Source of the DNA: an uncultured Paraprevotella sp.
Lineage (GTDB): Bacteria; Bacteroidota; Bacteroidia; Bacteroidales; Bacteroidaceae
DNA: 62,418 nt
Assembly: GCA_944320765.1 (NCBI GenBank)
Contig: CALUIS010000019.1
Span: forward strand, 1 to 62,418
Direction: 5' to 3'
In this document: positions 17,882 through 27,610 of the stretch, piece by piece
Position numbering within the stretch: the stretch's first letter is position 1
Layout of the letters: each line of letters starts with the position of its first letter
Translations under genes and position numbers: made by a program
The notes under the pieces: model-generated
What the model saw: only the letters and a program-made list of their open reading frames with translations
Database searches by the model: none
What the model was told of the DNA's origin: nothing

Positions 17882-18813
17882 GCATGACGATAAAACATTG
17901 GTATTGGCCGGCCTTGTTGTGGACGGCAACGGCAGTACTGACCTCCTGCATCCGCAAGGATGTGGAAGACTGCCAGCCCCTCTCCGTAAGCATCGCCGTG
18001 GGGGACAAGAACTACAGCAACATCGATGAGATGGCCGCGCTCGGGGTTTCCCTGCAGCCGGAGGACGAGAGCCAGCCTTTCGTACACTACGTGAAGAAAC
18101 TCTACTACGTGCTGCAGGACAAGGCCACAGGCAAGACGGTCTACACCCGCCACCTGCACGATGTGGCCGGCGACCGCGCCATGGCCACGGCCTACCTGCC
18201 CGCCGACCTGCCCTTCGGGGAGTACGTGCTCACCGTGTGGGGCAACATCCAGAGCGAGACACCCATCAGCGAGGACGGCACGTCATACAACTTCCACATC
18301 GACCAGTCGCCGGGTTATGACGTGTACATGACGTGCGACACGTTGCTCTACGACGCCTACCACGCACGCCACACCGTGTCGCTCCGCCGTCTCAAGGGCA
18401 AGCTCGTCATCGAGGCGGAACAAATGCCGGACGGCATACGCCTGTCGCGCAAGACCATCGACGGGCTGTCGGCCACGGTGGGGCAGGACATGGAATACGG
18501 CGGCTCGGCCACGGTGGCCACCGCCATCGAATGGGACGGGGACACGGCGGAGGAGATGAGCAGCCAGACGTTCCTCTCCCCCACCTCCGAAGGCCGGCAA
18601 AGCCGGCTGGACATGGCTTTCCACGACGACCCGGAAGACACGGTCCCCCTCATCGCGCCGGGCAGCATGCAAGTCCGCATGGAACGCAACGCCATCACCT
18701 ATGTGCGCTACGTCTACGACCATGCCGCCGGACGGATAGAAGCCTACCTGGCCGTGGACGGCGGATGGAAGCAAATCTACGATCTGGAAATCGGAGAGGC
18801 TGAAAAGCCCTGA
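17878..18813 (+). CDS. FimB/Mfa2-family fimbrial anchor lipoprotein
   Basis: A 311-residue lipoprotein with lipobox LTSC at Cys24 followed by IRKDVEDC. Mfa2-family proteins cap the fimbria at its base, hold it to the outer membrane and limit its length. Family-like features are the KKLYYVLQDKATGK strand and the FGEYVLTVWGN turn, as in two-domain transthyretin-like folds. It overlaps the DUF3868 gene by 4 nt and lies just before the major fimbrillin; in Porphyromonas mfa loci the anchor follows it. Confidence 0.83.
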   Translation: MSMTIKHWYWPALLWTATAVLTSCIRKDVEDCQPLSVSIAVGDKNYSNIDEMAALGVSLQPEDESQPFVHYVKKLYYVLQDKATGKTVYTRHLHDVAGDRAMATAYLPADLPFGEYVLTVWGNIQSETPISEDGTSYNFHIDQSPGYDVYMTCDTLLYDAYHARHTVSLRRLKGKLVIEAEQMPDGIRLSRKTIDGLSATVGQDMEYGGSATVATAIEWDGDTAEEMSSQTFLSPTSEGRQSRLDMAFHDDPEDTVPLIAPGSMQVRMERNAITYVRYVYDHAAGRIEAYLAVDGGWKQIYDLEIGEAEKP

Positions 18814-18872
18814 CGCGGACCGGCAAAGAGAAACAAAACCCTATATAATCATCTTTTAAATTACAAATCACT

Positions 18873-20063
18873 ATGAGAATCGGAAGATTATTTCTTTTAT
18901 TGGCGGTGGCCGGCATGACGACCTTCACCGCTTGCAGCAATGACGACGAACTGACGGTGACGGAAAGCACGGAACAAGCCCGTCCCGTTACCCTGGACTT
19001 CGACTTCAACCTGTCCGCAGGAGGACTGAAGCGTGCCGGACGCCCGCTCTACAGCTCACAGGCCTTGCAGCAGGTGAACGACATGATGGTGTATGTGTTC
19101 AAGGAAAATAGCGGCAGCTACACCTACACCGGAACGTCCTATGACATCACGGCGTTCGACAATGCCGCCGCAACCGGCGACGAAAACCACTCCCTGGAAA
19201 TCGAAACGGCCCTGACCGACGGCTCTTACAAATTCCTCGCCGTGGGCCTGGAGGACGCGACGACTTATTCGCCTATCGCGTTTACGGCCAACACCACGAC
19301 CCTTGAGGCCGCCGAGATCCAACTGGCCGATGCACAAAAAGCCGGCGAATTCTTTGCCGGCTCCACCAACGTGTACGCGGTAAACGCCGAGACGCAAAGC
19401 CTGGGTGTCAGCATCACGCTGACCCGTGTCGTGGCCGGTGTGCTGGGCTATTTCAAGAACGTGCCTTACCAGCTTATCGCTGCCAACGGCTCGATGAAGC
19501 GCGTGACGAAAGTGGCCGTCCAGCTGAACCAGAATGCCAACAAGGCCGCATTCGTAGCTCCGGGTACGGAACTGACCTTCGGCGACGGTTCCGCCTATAC
19601 GGAACTGATGAGCATCGCATTTGACGATCAGGCCGCCAAGGACGAGGCCAAGAACATCTACACCTGCGCCGAGGTCACTACCGGCAGCGAAGGCAATCCC
19701 GCCAAAGTGGAGAACTCCTTCCTCGTGGGCGGCTATTCCCTGCCCTGCGCCGCCCTCACGGGCAAGGCTACCATGAAGGTCGTGCTGTACGCCGGCGACG
19801 AAGCCCTGAAGACCTATCCGGTACAGATGGAAAGCAGCCAGACGGACTTCGCCCTGAGCCGCAACACCTTCTACGGCATCGGCCACAAGGAGGCGGACAA
19901 CAACACCACGGGCGAAAAGGATCCGGATGATGGCGACGAGGATGACCCCAACCCGGGTGAAGAGGACGATCCCATCGACCTGAGCAAGGACCAGATCATC
20001 ACCATCACGGTCAACGCCAACTGGGAAGCCATCCACGACCTGGGACTGGGAAATGCCGAATAA
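18873..20063 (+). CDS. major fimbrillin, Mfa1/FimA-like lipoprotein
   Basis: A 396-residue precursor with signal and lipobox FTAC at Cys21, then SNDDE. Mfa1/FimA pilins are made as lipoproteins, cut by a trypsin-like protease and polymerised by donor-strand exchange. The region after LKRAGRPLYS offers basic residues where such a cut could fall (about residues 52-56), and MMVYVFKENSG begins the conserved domain. The C terminus ITVNANWEAIHDLG suits a donor-strand tail. The hairpin right after the gene suggests it is the most abundant subunit. Confidence 0.82.
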   Translation: MRIGRLFLLLAVAGMTTFTACSNDDELTVTESTEQARPVTLDFDFNLSAGGLKRAGRPLYSSQALQQVNDMMVYVFKENSGSYTYTGTSYDITAFDNAAATGDENHSLEIETALTDGSYKFLAVGLEDATTYSPIAFTANTTTLEAAEIQLADAQKAGEFFAGSTNVYAVNAETQSLGVSITLTRVVAGVLGYFKNVPYQLIAANGSMKRVTKVAVQLNQNANKAAFVAPGTELTFGDGSAYTELMSIAFDDQAAKDEAKNIYTCAEVTTGSEGNPAKVENSFLVGGYSLPCAALTGKATMKVVLYAGDEALKTYPVQMESSQTDFALSRNTFYGIGHKEADNNTTGEKDPDDGDEDDPNPGEEDDPIDLSKDQIITITVNANWEAIHDLGLGNAE

Positions 20064-20112
20064 TCCTCTGAAAAAGAGACACTCAACATCACATAAGTTT
20101 TGTTTTCTTTCT

Positions 20113-20156
20113 CCGGCGCATGGAAGCGCGAGCCTCGCCTTACGCCCATGCGCCGG
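20113..20156 (+). terminator. attenuating hairpin after the major fimbrillin gene
   Basis: An 11-bp perfect stem CCGGCGCATGG/CCATGCGCCGG (20113-20123 with 20146-20156) is followed by TATTTTTACTTTT. It lies between two genes of the same operon, so it may stop most transcripts or protect the upstream mRNA. Confidence 0.7.
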
Positions 20157-20188
20157 TATTTTTACTTTTAAAAACCGCAACCATAAAG

Positions 20189-21322
20189 ATGAAAATCAAA
20201 AAACTACTCCCAACTCTCGCGGTCCTGCTCCTGGCCGCCTGCGATTCCGGCACGCCCGTGGCACCGGAGACTGCGCCCGGCCCCATCCCGGCCGGCACGG
20301 TGGCCGTAGTGCTGCAAACGACATCGGCACCGGAGAAACGCACCGTTCTGGAAAACAGCGAGAACGTGCAGCATGTGGCCTACATGCATCTTTATGTTTT
20401 CGCCGGGACATCGGACGATGCCGTCTGCGTCGCCTCGGAAAATGTAGGCTGGAGCCAACCCGCCGGGGGCAACGCCAAGCAGTACTACCTGCTGCGCACC
20501 CCTCTGCCCCAACTCCCTGACAGAGAAAACCAATACACGTTCCTGGCCGTGGGACTGGACAACACGGAAGCGGAAATCACCGGCACCGACACGCCCACCG
20601 AAGGGTCGGCCTTCGCCTACGGCCTGCCCGGCACCATCCGCACCGCATCGGCGGACGGACAGACCGTCGCCACCACGCTGGGCGAAGCGAAAGCCTCGCT
20701 GGCTTCCGGACGCTCCGCCGAAGACATGGCCCGCGCGGAACTCTTCTCCGGCAGCTCGCAAATCGCGCCCCAGGACCTGAAAAGCCCCGTGGGCATCGAG
20801 CTGAAACGCAAGGTGGCCGGCGTCGCCTTGTTCATCATCAACATCCGGGAAGAGGTGGAGACGCTGGAAGTGACGCTCCACACCAACCAAAATACGGAAG
20901 CCGACCTCCGCACGGACATGGACGCCCCCATCGCTTCCGCCACGGCGGATGACAGCCGAGCCCTGATTTCCATCTCCAAGGATGCCTTCCTGGCCGGAGG
21001 CGTGACCACCGGAGGAGCCTACCTGCTCCCGCTTGCCGCCCCGACCGATGCCGCCACGGCCACCCTGACCCTCCGGCTGCTGGATGCCGGGGGAAGCGAA
21101 ATTGCCACCCGCACCATACAAGAGAACAGAGACGGCACGCCCGTGCTGAACTTCGCCCTCGAGGCCAACCATTACTACGGCATCGGCTCGATGGACAACC
21201 CCGTGGACCTGAACGACGGAAAGAACACGGCGGACATCATCGTGCATCCGGACTGGGAAGCCGTCTATGGCGAAGGCGAGGACGACGCCATCACCGCGCA
21301 ACCCGAATCCCCCAAACCTTAA
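20189..21322 (+). CDS. fimbrillin-like lipoprotein, probable accessory pilin
   Basis: A 377-residue lipoprotein with signal MKIKKLLPTLAVLLLAAC (Cys18). It resembles its upstream neighbour in layout: a QYTFLAVGLDN strand matching KFLAVGLED there, LKRKVAGVALF matching LTRVVAGVLGYF, and a C terminus DIIVHPDWEAVYGEG matching ITVNANWEAIHD. It is therefore a diverged paralogue of the major fimbrillin, likely a minor or tip-proximal pilin like Mfa3/Mfa4. I start at MKIKKL because the upstream frame includes the terminator-like hairpin. Confidence 0.75.
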   Translation: MKIKKLLPTLAVLLLAACDSGTPVAPETAPGPIPAGTVAVVLQTTSAPEKRTVLENSENVQHVAYMHLYVFAGTSDDAVCVASENVGWSQPAGGNAKQYYLLRTPLPQLPDRENQYTFLAVGLDNTEAEITGTDTPTEGSAFAYGLPGTIRTASADGQTVATTLGEAKASLASGRSAEDMARAELFSGSSQIAPQDLKSPVGIELKRKVAGVALFIINIREEVETLEVTLHTNQNTEADLRTDMDAPIASATADDSRALISISKDAFLAGGVTTGGAYLLPLAAPTDAATATLTLRLLDAGGSEIATRTIQENRDGTPVLNFALEANHYYGIGSMDNPVDLNDGKNTADIIVHPDWEAVYGEGEDDAITAQPESPKP

Positions 21323-21349
21323 CGAACGACCTTATACGACAATAAAGAT

Positions 21350-22699
21350 ATGAACAAGCTGATACAAAGACTCATCTTCTGGCCGATGGCCTTATTGCCC
21401 CTGGCCGCCTGCCAGAACGACCTCCCCGAACCGCCGGCCTCCGGGCCGGCTTCGGCGGAGGAAACCATCACCGTGCCCGTCACCCTCACCGTGGGGGGCG
21501 GAACTCCCCTCGTGCGCGACCTTCCTCCCGGTATGGAGCAAGACCTCGTGTCCGGCCAATGCGATGTGGACCGCGTGCGCCTCATCATCTTCCGCCGCGA
21601 TGAGACCCTTGAAAGCGAGGAGACGGCCCCGTTCGTCTATCATCAGGAGGACAACCAAGTGGTCAATGAACACAGCCAGACTTTTAACGAGATTGTGCTG
21701 GAATGGGATTTGAACAATGAGGAGTGCAAAGGCGACAATGGAGAACATATCTTCCACTATGAGCTGACCAAAAAGAAAGGCTACCAATACAAAATCATCG
21801 CGCTGGGATACAATGAAGCATACGGCAGCGTGTCCAATTACTATGCGAAAGGCCGAAACGAGAAGACCCTCTTCAACCTGAACCTGGAAGACGGCGTGAC
21901 CACCCCGCAAACCCTCGCGCTCACCCTGGACACGAAAAACCAGCAAGGCGAAACCTTCTTCAACAGCTTGGGAACGGCAGAGATGGAACGGCCTTTCGGC
22001 ACAAGAGGGGGGAATGCCAGTGCCAACACATCGCCCTACTATTGCTTGATGGGCGATGGCGGAAAATACAAATTCCTCAGCAATGACGACGACGAGAATG
22101 CCCCCTTGAACCTCGTGGCCGCACCCGCTCCCGAGATTTTCTACGCCATCTGCACCAACGAGAACGGGGAGGAAACCATCAGCTACAACGACATCAATCC
22201 CATCAGCGGCCATCTCTACCGGGGTGTGGCCAAAGTGACGGTCAGCATCACCGACGACTTGAGCGAAGACGATCGTTTCGACCGGTTCTGGGTGGCCTTA
22301 CTGGCCGACCACGTCAACACGCACACGGGGCTTTCCGACTATGAAGATTTCCACGATGCCGACCTGCCCGTAGAGAAACGGGGAAATGCGGGCGAATGGA
22401 CCCTCATCGGCATAAATGCCTGTAGCGGGACAAACAGGACCGCCCAAATCACGACCTATGTGTTGCCCACCATCACCAGACTGGCCATCCGGTTGTTCTC
22501 CACTGGCGACGGACATGTAATACTTTATTACAACAACTACCGCCTCTACACCAACGCCTATTCCGAGGCCGACAACGCCACGGGCATCATCACGTCGGTG
22601 ACGGACGGCGAGCAGTTCTACTTCCGCCGCAACAAGTCGTACCGGATTACAGGCAAACTTTCGGATATCGAAGAGAGTGACGAACTCCCACAAAAATAA
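21350..22699 (+). CDS. fimbrial accessory lipoprotein
   Basis: A 449-residue lipoprotein with lipobox PLAAC at Cys21 followed by QNDLPEPP. The segment CDVDRVRLIIFRRDE followed by long beta-rich stretches fits the FimA/Mfa-type fold, and LFNLNLEDG plus RGVAKVTVSI match the first-to-second domain transition in such proteins. It lies between the minor pilin and the 1556-residue exported protein, the place where adaptor or tip-complex pilins sit. The assignment to a named subunit is inferred from order only. Confidence 0.65.
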   Translation: MNKLIQRLIFWPMALLPLAACQNDLPEPPASGPASAEETITVPVTLTVGGGTPLVRDLPPGMEQDLVSGQCDVDRVRLIIFRRDETLESEETAPFVYHQEDNQVVNEHSQTFNEIVLEWDLNNEECKGDNGEHIFHYELTKKKGYQYKIIALGYNEAYGSVSNYYAKGRNEKTLFNLNLEDGVTTPQTLALTLDTKNQQGETFFNSLGTAEMERPFGTRGGNASANTSPYYCLMGDGGKYKFLSNDDDENAPLNLVAAPAPEIFYAICTNENGEETISYNDINPISGHLYRGVAKVTVSITDDLSEDDRFDRFWVALLADHVNTHTGLSDYEDFHDADLPVEKRGNAGEWTLIGINACSGTNRTAQITTYVLPTITRLAIRLFSTGDGHVILYYNNYRLYTNAYSEADNATGIITSVTDGEQFYFRRNKSYRITGKLSDIEESDELPQK

Positions 22700-22723
22700 C
22701 CCACGGACAAAAAGCAAAAAGAT

Positions 22724-25700
22724 ATGAAGACATCAAGACTGATATGCACCCTGGCCGCCTTGTGCTGGCTCGCCCTGCCGGCCGCCGCACAAAGCCAGGA
22801 GGCGCCGCTGACCCAAAAGGACCTGGGCAACCGCAAAGCCCTCGTGGGGAACGGATGCGTCATCAACCAATACGGCAGTGCCGCGCAACTGCTCACCAAC
22901 TACGGCGACCTTGAAGCGGTGACGGACGAGGATCTGAACAACTTCACGACCATCACCGGGGTATCAGTGGGGACCGGCGTGCGCCCCATCTTCGGCGTGC
23001 GCGACACGCACCACACCTATGCCCCGGGCGTAAAGGCCGGATTCACCATCGTGTCCCCCCAGCAAGGCGGACTGCTCGGACTGAACCTGGCCAGCACGTT
23101 CACCATCATCACCTATCTGGACGGGGAAATGCAAGAATCATTGTCCATCGACGAGGAACTGGGTACGGGCGTGGACCTGAACCTCATCAAGATTCCCGGA
23201 TCGGACAACGTGTCGGTGGACCTGACCGTGACTCCCACCAAGGAATTCGACGAGGTCTATCTGCAAACCGCCGGACTTGACGTGGAAGCCATCTCCCAAC
23301 TGGGCATCAAGTACGCCTTCGTGGGCGAAAGCACGGAGTATCCCCTCACAACCAACGGGGTAAAGGATTTCAACGACAGCCTGGCCATCAACCTGGAGGG
23401 CTGCGAAGGCATGCCCTGGCCGGTGGACAACTGGATCCGCCACGACGACCTGGTGGAGCGGTTCTACGATGACGATCTGACCGACAAGCTGACCACCGGA
23501 GGCATCGCCATCGGCGAGTGGTGCCACGTGCATACGGCCTTCAACCAGACGCTCGAGGCCGGCACGGAAGTGGGCTTCGTCTATTCCAACAAGGGGCTGC
23601 TCGACCTGAGCCTCGGCGGCTTCACCACCATCTCGTTCTACCGCAACGGTGACAAGGTGCAGGAAGAACGCCTCGAGGCCAGCGTGCTGGGACTGGGAGT
23701 CATCAACACGAGCGACCAAATCAAGTCCGCCGCCACGGCCAACGTGGAATTCGATGCCGTCCGCTTCACCATCGGCGCCGGGGCATTGGCCGTCAACGCA
23801 GGCGAGCTTGCCGTCTATTACGGTTTCATCAAGAAGAAGCCCATCGTGGACCACCACTGCCCCATCAACGCCAATGTGGGGACGAACATCTGCGACGCGC
23901 AGACCACATTCCAGCTGCTGTCCAACGCAAGCATCCCCGTGGTGTGGAGCATCACCGAAGCCCCCACGGACGAGGCCAAGGACGCGGTAAAGATTGACGG
24001 CAACGGCTACGTCACCAATCTGACCGAAAACGGCGACTACACCTTCCGCGCCACGGCCACCGACGGCTGCTACGAGGAAGTGGTGCTGAACAAAGGCACG
24101 AACCTGGAGTATATCGACGAGGCGACCTGCAGCACCCCGCTGGTGAACGACGGCACCCTGGGAGAACGGTTTGAGCTTTCCGAAGAACCGGAGAACCAAG
24201 GAGCGTTGATTTCCATCTCCGATTTGAAAGACCCGAACAATGTGCTGAGCGGTGCCAGCGACGCGTATGCAACGTTCACCAACCTCACCGTAGCCGGAAA
24301 CATCAGCATCATCGGCGTGAAAAGCAAAGACAGCGAAAGCTTCTCCGGCATCATGCAATGGGAGGCCGGAGAGTCCCTCCGCACGGGTTTCATCATAGAG
24401 AACACCTCCACCTTCCTCAATGCCAACGTACTGAACTTCTACCGGATTCTGCTGTACAACGACGGAGAGGAGATTGACCCGAGCCTGTACAACGAAGGGG
24501 TCATTGACGAAAGCAATGCCGTAGGCGTAGGGCTTATCGGAGACCAGCAATCCCAAAAGACACGTTTCAGCATCCAGGTGCCTGCCGGTATCGAATTCGA
24601 CGAAATCCGGCTGTGGACTTCCGGCGTGGCAGACATCGGCCTGACTGAACTCCGCATCTACAACGCCTTTGTCGAACGGGCTTCGGACAACTGCTCCGAC
24701 CCGCTGGGGCAGGACGGCTGCATCATCCCCATCTCCATAGAGAACGGGGCCACGGTGATTCCGCAAATCGACTTTCAGACCGTCAGCGCGGCTTCCGCCG
24801 TGACCGACATCTCCCACCTGGTGGACAATGACATGAACACCTGCATGTTGGTGGCCACCACCGCAGAAGTGGGCGGCGGGACCATCTTCCGCGTCAAGCT
24901 GGGACGCACCGCCGACTACCACCAGCAGTTCGGCCTCGTCATGGACAACGCCACTTTCGTGGCCGGCATCGGAGTCGCAGGCTGGATGACCATCGAGACT
25001 TACCTGGACGGGGAACCCACCAGGGACGAGTTCACCAACTGGAGCGTGCTGGGACTGGATGTCATAGGCTACGGCGACAAGAAATACCTCATCTCACGCC
25101 CCAAACAGCCGTATGACGAAATCCGCATCACGATTGCCGGAGTGGCCACCGTATTGGACTACCAGCGGTACTACGGCCTCTTCTTCCGCAACGACACGGA
25201 CTATGACGGCCTGCCCGACTGCCAGGACTCCGAGTCCTGCACCACGGGCTTCGACATCGAGGCGCAAAACCAGATCTGCGCCAACTCGGGCGTGGACCTT
25301 GCCTTCACGTTCAGCGGCGGGGTAAGCGGAGTGGAATACACGCTCTCCTGCCCGGCCCTCGGATTTGCCCAAAAGTTCAAAAACGCCCAAACGGCCGGCG
25401 ACCCCATCGATGTCACCATACCCGACGAGACGTTCAAGGAAGCCGGACGCTACAGCTTCCTGATCCAGGACGGCAGCGGCAACACCGTGAACAACTTCAT
25501 GGTCTACGTCTATCCCCAACGGACCACCTGGCGCACCAACGCCGTCGACCAGGACTGGAACAACTGGAGCAACTGGACCAACGGCTCGCCCTATTGCTGC
25601 ACGGACGTCATCATTCCCTCGGGAGCCGAACGCTACCCCGTGCTGCCCACGGACGAGAACGGCGAAATCTTCTGCTGCGACGGCATCCACTTCGCCCCGG

Positions 25701-27394
25701 GGGCGGAAGTGGTGAACACCCTGCGACTGGCCTACGCCAAGGCTTGGGTGGAGACCGCCCTGCGGCCCAACCGCTACTACCTGTTCACCCCACCCCTCCA
25801 GGCCATGATCACGGGCGACATGTTCATCCCCGAAGCCCTGAAAGGCGGGGCCATGACGGACTACTTCGTCGCGCTTGACGGCACGACGGCCCCCGAAAGC
25901 CGGCTCAACCCGAGCGTCTACCAGCGCGTATGGCAGACTTACGTGAACGGCAAGCTGCTCAACAACCAAAACGAGGCGATGCCCGTGGAGACCAACCCCG
26001 AGGGGCTGGCAGGACAATGGTCGCGCAACTTCAACGCCCTCCTCAACCGCTACAACGCGGGCAACGGCATCGCCCTCTGGGTGGACAACGGCAACCTGCC
26101 CGCCGGCCAGGACTTCGTGTTCCGCTTCCCGAAGGAGCATACGGCCTATTCCTACCGGACGGACTACAACGAGGTCATCGAGGACATGAAAGACCAGTCC
26201 ACCACGCAGGCCGACCCCTCCATCGTAGATTACGGACGCCTCGGCACGCCCGGACGTTTCGCCTACGAACTGGCCGAAGGCATGGCCGCAAGCGCACCGG
26301 ACGACAACTATCCGGAATCCAAGGCATACGCCTTCCCCACCACGGCTGAAAACAAGCCGCAGCTCACCCTGAAGGTGATGAACGACGCGGAAATCCTGAC
26401 CGGCGGCAGCGGCAACTCCGGCTTCAACAAATGTTTCCTTGCAGGCAACCCCTTCATGTCCTACATCGACATGAAAAGCTTCCTGGAAGCCAACGCCGGA
26501 ACGGTCGGCGAAATCAGCGTCTACGACGGGAACTCCTACTCCAACGCGTCGCTGGACGGCGAAGGCAACCTGGTGTTCAGCGGCACGGGACAGCCGCTCA
26601 TCGCCCCGATGGAAGCCTTCCTCGCCACGGTCAAGGACGAAGCGAACATCCCCACGGAACAAATCAACTCCGACGGCGCAGACAGCTATAAGGACAAATA
26701 CGTGCTGAGCATCACCTTCACGCCGGACATGCTGGTGGACGGCCACAGCACACAGCCTGCGGCCAATGCCCCGGCCGCCACGGGCCTCCGCGTCATCGCC
26801 CAAACGGGCGACACCCGGAGCGCGGTGTGGATTGACGGAGAGCAGACGGACGACGCCACCGGCGAACTGATGACGGACGGCGAGGTGACACCCCGGCTGG
26901 CCCTGTTCGCCGCCGTGGACGGCAAGGCCCGCGTCATCACCTCCGCACAGGCACCGCAAATCGCCATGGGCATGATGATGGAACGGGCGGACAGCGTCAC
27001 CCTCTCCTTCGAGCCTGCGGGCGGCTTCGACCTCTCGGCCTGGCAGCTGGAGGACCGCGAGACGGGCTTCACCTATGCCCTCGACGCGCCGGCCGAACTG
27101 CCGAAGGTGGGCACCAACGCGGGACGCTTCGTCCTCACCCGCACCGCCACGGACGCGGCCACGAGCAAAGGCACGGACGTGTACGTGGAACTCACCGCGC
27201 AAGGCACGGCCATGGTGAAGAGCACCGCCACGGGCATCGCCCGCCTCTCGGTGCACGACACCGCCGGCCGTCTCCTGAAGCAGACCGCCGCCCACGGCAG
27301 CCTGTCGGCGGAAGTGGCGTTGCCGCAAGGTGTCAGCCTCCTCACGGCGGAACTGTCCAACGGCAGCCGCCAGACGTTCAAACTGATGCGGTAA
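22724..27394 (+). CDS. giant exported repeat protein, candidate fimbrial tip adhesin
   Basis: A 1556-residue protein with a signal peptide ending near AAAQ (residue 23). Four copies of a roughly 150-190-residue module can be recognised by their endings: FDEVYLQTAG near residue 174, FDAVRFTIGAG near 341, FDEIRLWTSG near 624 and YDEIRITIAG near 796, each closing in a YAFV/YYGF-like strand. Ig-like and large beta regions follow. The end (TGIARLSVHDTAGRLL to GSRQTFKLMR) resembles a type A sorting domain of type IX secretion. As last gene of the fimbrial operon it is placed like Mfa5 of Porphyromonas, but I see no clear vWA metal site. Confidence 0.7.
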   Translation: MKTSRLICTLAALCWLALPAAAQSQEAPLTQKDLGNRKALVGNGCVINQYGSAAQLLTNYGDLEAVTDEDLNNFTTITGVSVGTGVRPIFGVRDTHHTYAPGVKAGFTIVSPQQGGLLGLNLASTFTIITYLDGEMQESLSIDEELGTGVDLNLIKIPGSDNVSVDLTVTPTKEFDEVYLQTAGLDVEAISQLGIKYAFVGESTEYPLTTNGVKDFNDSLAINLEGCEGMPWPVDNWIRHDDLVERFYDDDLTDKLTTGGIAIGEWCHVHTAFNQTLEAGTEVGFVYSNKGLLDLSLGGFTTISFYRNGDKVQEERLEASVLGLGVINTSDQIKSAATANVEFDAVRFTIGAGALAVNAGELAVYYGFIKKKPIVDHHCPINANVGTNICDAQTTFQLLSNASIPVVWSITEAPTDEAKDAVKIDGNGYVTNLTENGDYTFRATATDGCYEEVVLNKGTNLEYIDEATCSTPLVNDGTLGERFELSEEPENQGALISISDLKDPNNVLSGASDAYATFTNLTVAGNISIIGVKSKDSESFSGIMQWEAGESLRTGFIIENTSTFLNANVLNFYRILLYNDGEEIDPSLYNEGVIDESNAVGVGLIGDQQSQKTRFSIQVPAGIEFDEIRLWTSGVADIGLTELRIYNAFVERASDNCSDPLGQDGCIIPISIENGATVIPQIDFQTVSAASAVTDISHLVDNDMNTCMLVATTAEVGGGTIFRVKLGRTADYHQQFGLVMDNATFVAGIGVAGWMTIETYLDGEPTRDEFTNWSVLGLDVIGYGDKKYLISRPKQPYDEIRITIAGVATVLDYQRYYGLFFRNDTDYDGLPDCQDSESCTTGFDIEAQNQICANSGVDLAFTFSGGVSGVEYTLSCPALGFAQKFKNAQTAGDPIDVTIPDETFKEAGRYSFLIQDGSGNTVNNFMVYVYPQRTTWRTNAVDQDWNNWSNWTNGSPYCCTDVIIPSGAERYPVLPTDENGEIFCCDGIHFAPGAEVVNTLRLAYAKAWVETALRPNRYYLFTPPLQAMITGDMFIPEALKGGAMTDYFVALDGTTAPESRLNPSVYQRVWQTYVNGKLLNNQNEAMPVETNPEGLAGQWSRNFNALLNRYNAGNGIALWVDNGNLPAGQDFVFRFPKEHTAYSYRTDYNEVIEDMKDQSTTQADPSIVDYGRLGTPGRFAYELAEGMAASAPDDNYPESKAYAFPTTAENKPQLTLKVMNDAEILTGGSGNSGFNKCFLAGNPFMSYIDMKSFLEANAGTVGEISVYDGNSYSNASLDGEGNLVFSGTGQPLIAPMEAFLATVKDEANIPTEQINSDGADSYKDKYVLSITFTPDMLVDGHSTQPAANAPAATGLRVIAQTGDTRSAVWIDGEQTDDATGELMTDGEVTPRLALFAAVDGKARVITSAQAPQIAMGMMMERADSVTLSFEPAGGFDLSAWQLEDRETGFTYALDAPAELPKVGTNAGRFVLTRTATDAATSKGTDVYVELTAQGTAMVKSTATGIARLSVHDTAGRLLKQTAAHGSLSAEVALPQGVSLLTAELSNGSRQTFKLMR

Positions 27395-27427
27395 CCGTTC
27401 ATCCCCTTCAGGGGGACAAAAGAGAAA

Positions 27428-27467
27428 AGCCCCGCCTTGCAGACCCGACTCCCTGCAAGGCGGGGCT
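27428..27467 (+). terminator. hairpin ending the fimbrial operon
   Basis: A perfect 15-bp stem (27428-27442 with 27453-27467) with a 10-nt loop lies 34 nt after the stop of the 1556-residue protein gene. No T run follows, so it may act as a barrier to exonucleases or a weak terminator. Confidence 0.65.
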
Positions 27468-27610
27468 ATAGCATTCCGGTGGGGAGCAATCTCCGGCCGC
27501 GAAGTGCCGGAATGTCGCCAAATCCAGAGATTTCCTGTCAAAATGGAAGGTTTTCCGCCAGATTCCGCGCCCGTGCGGCGGGATGGCAAGGCGGAAATAG
27601 CCCCCGAAGT

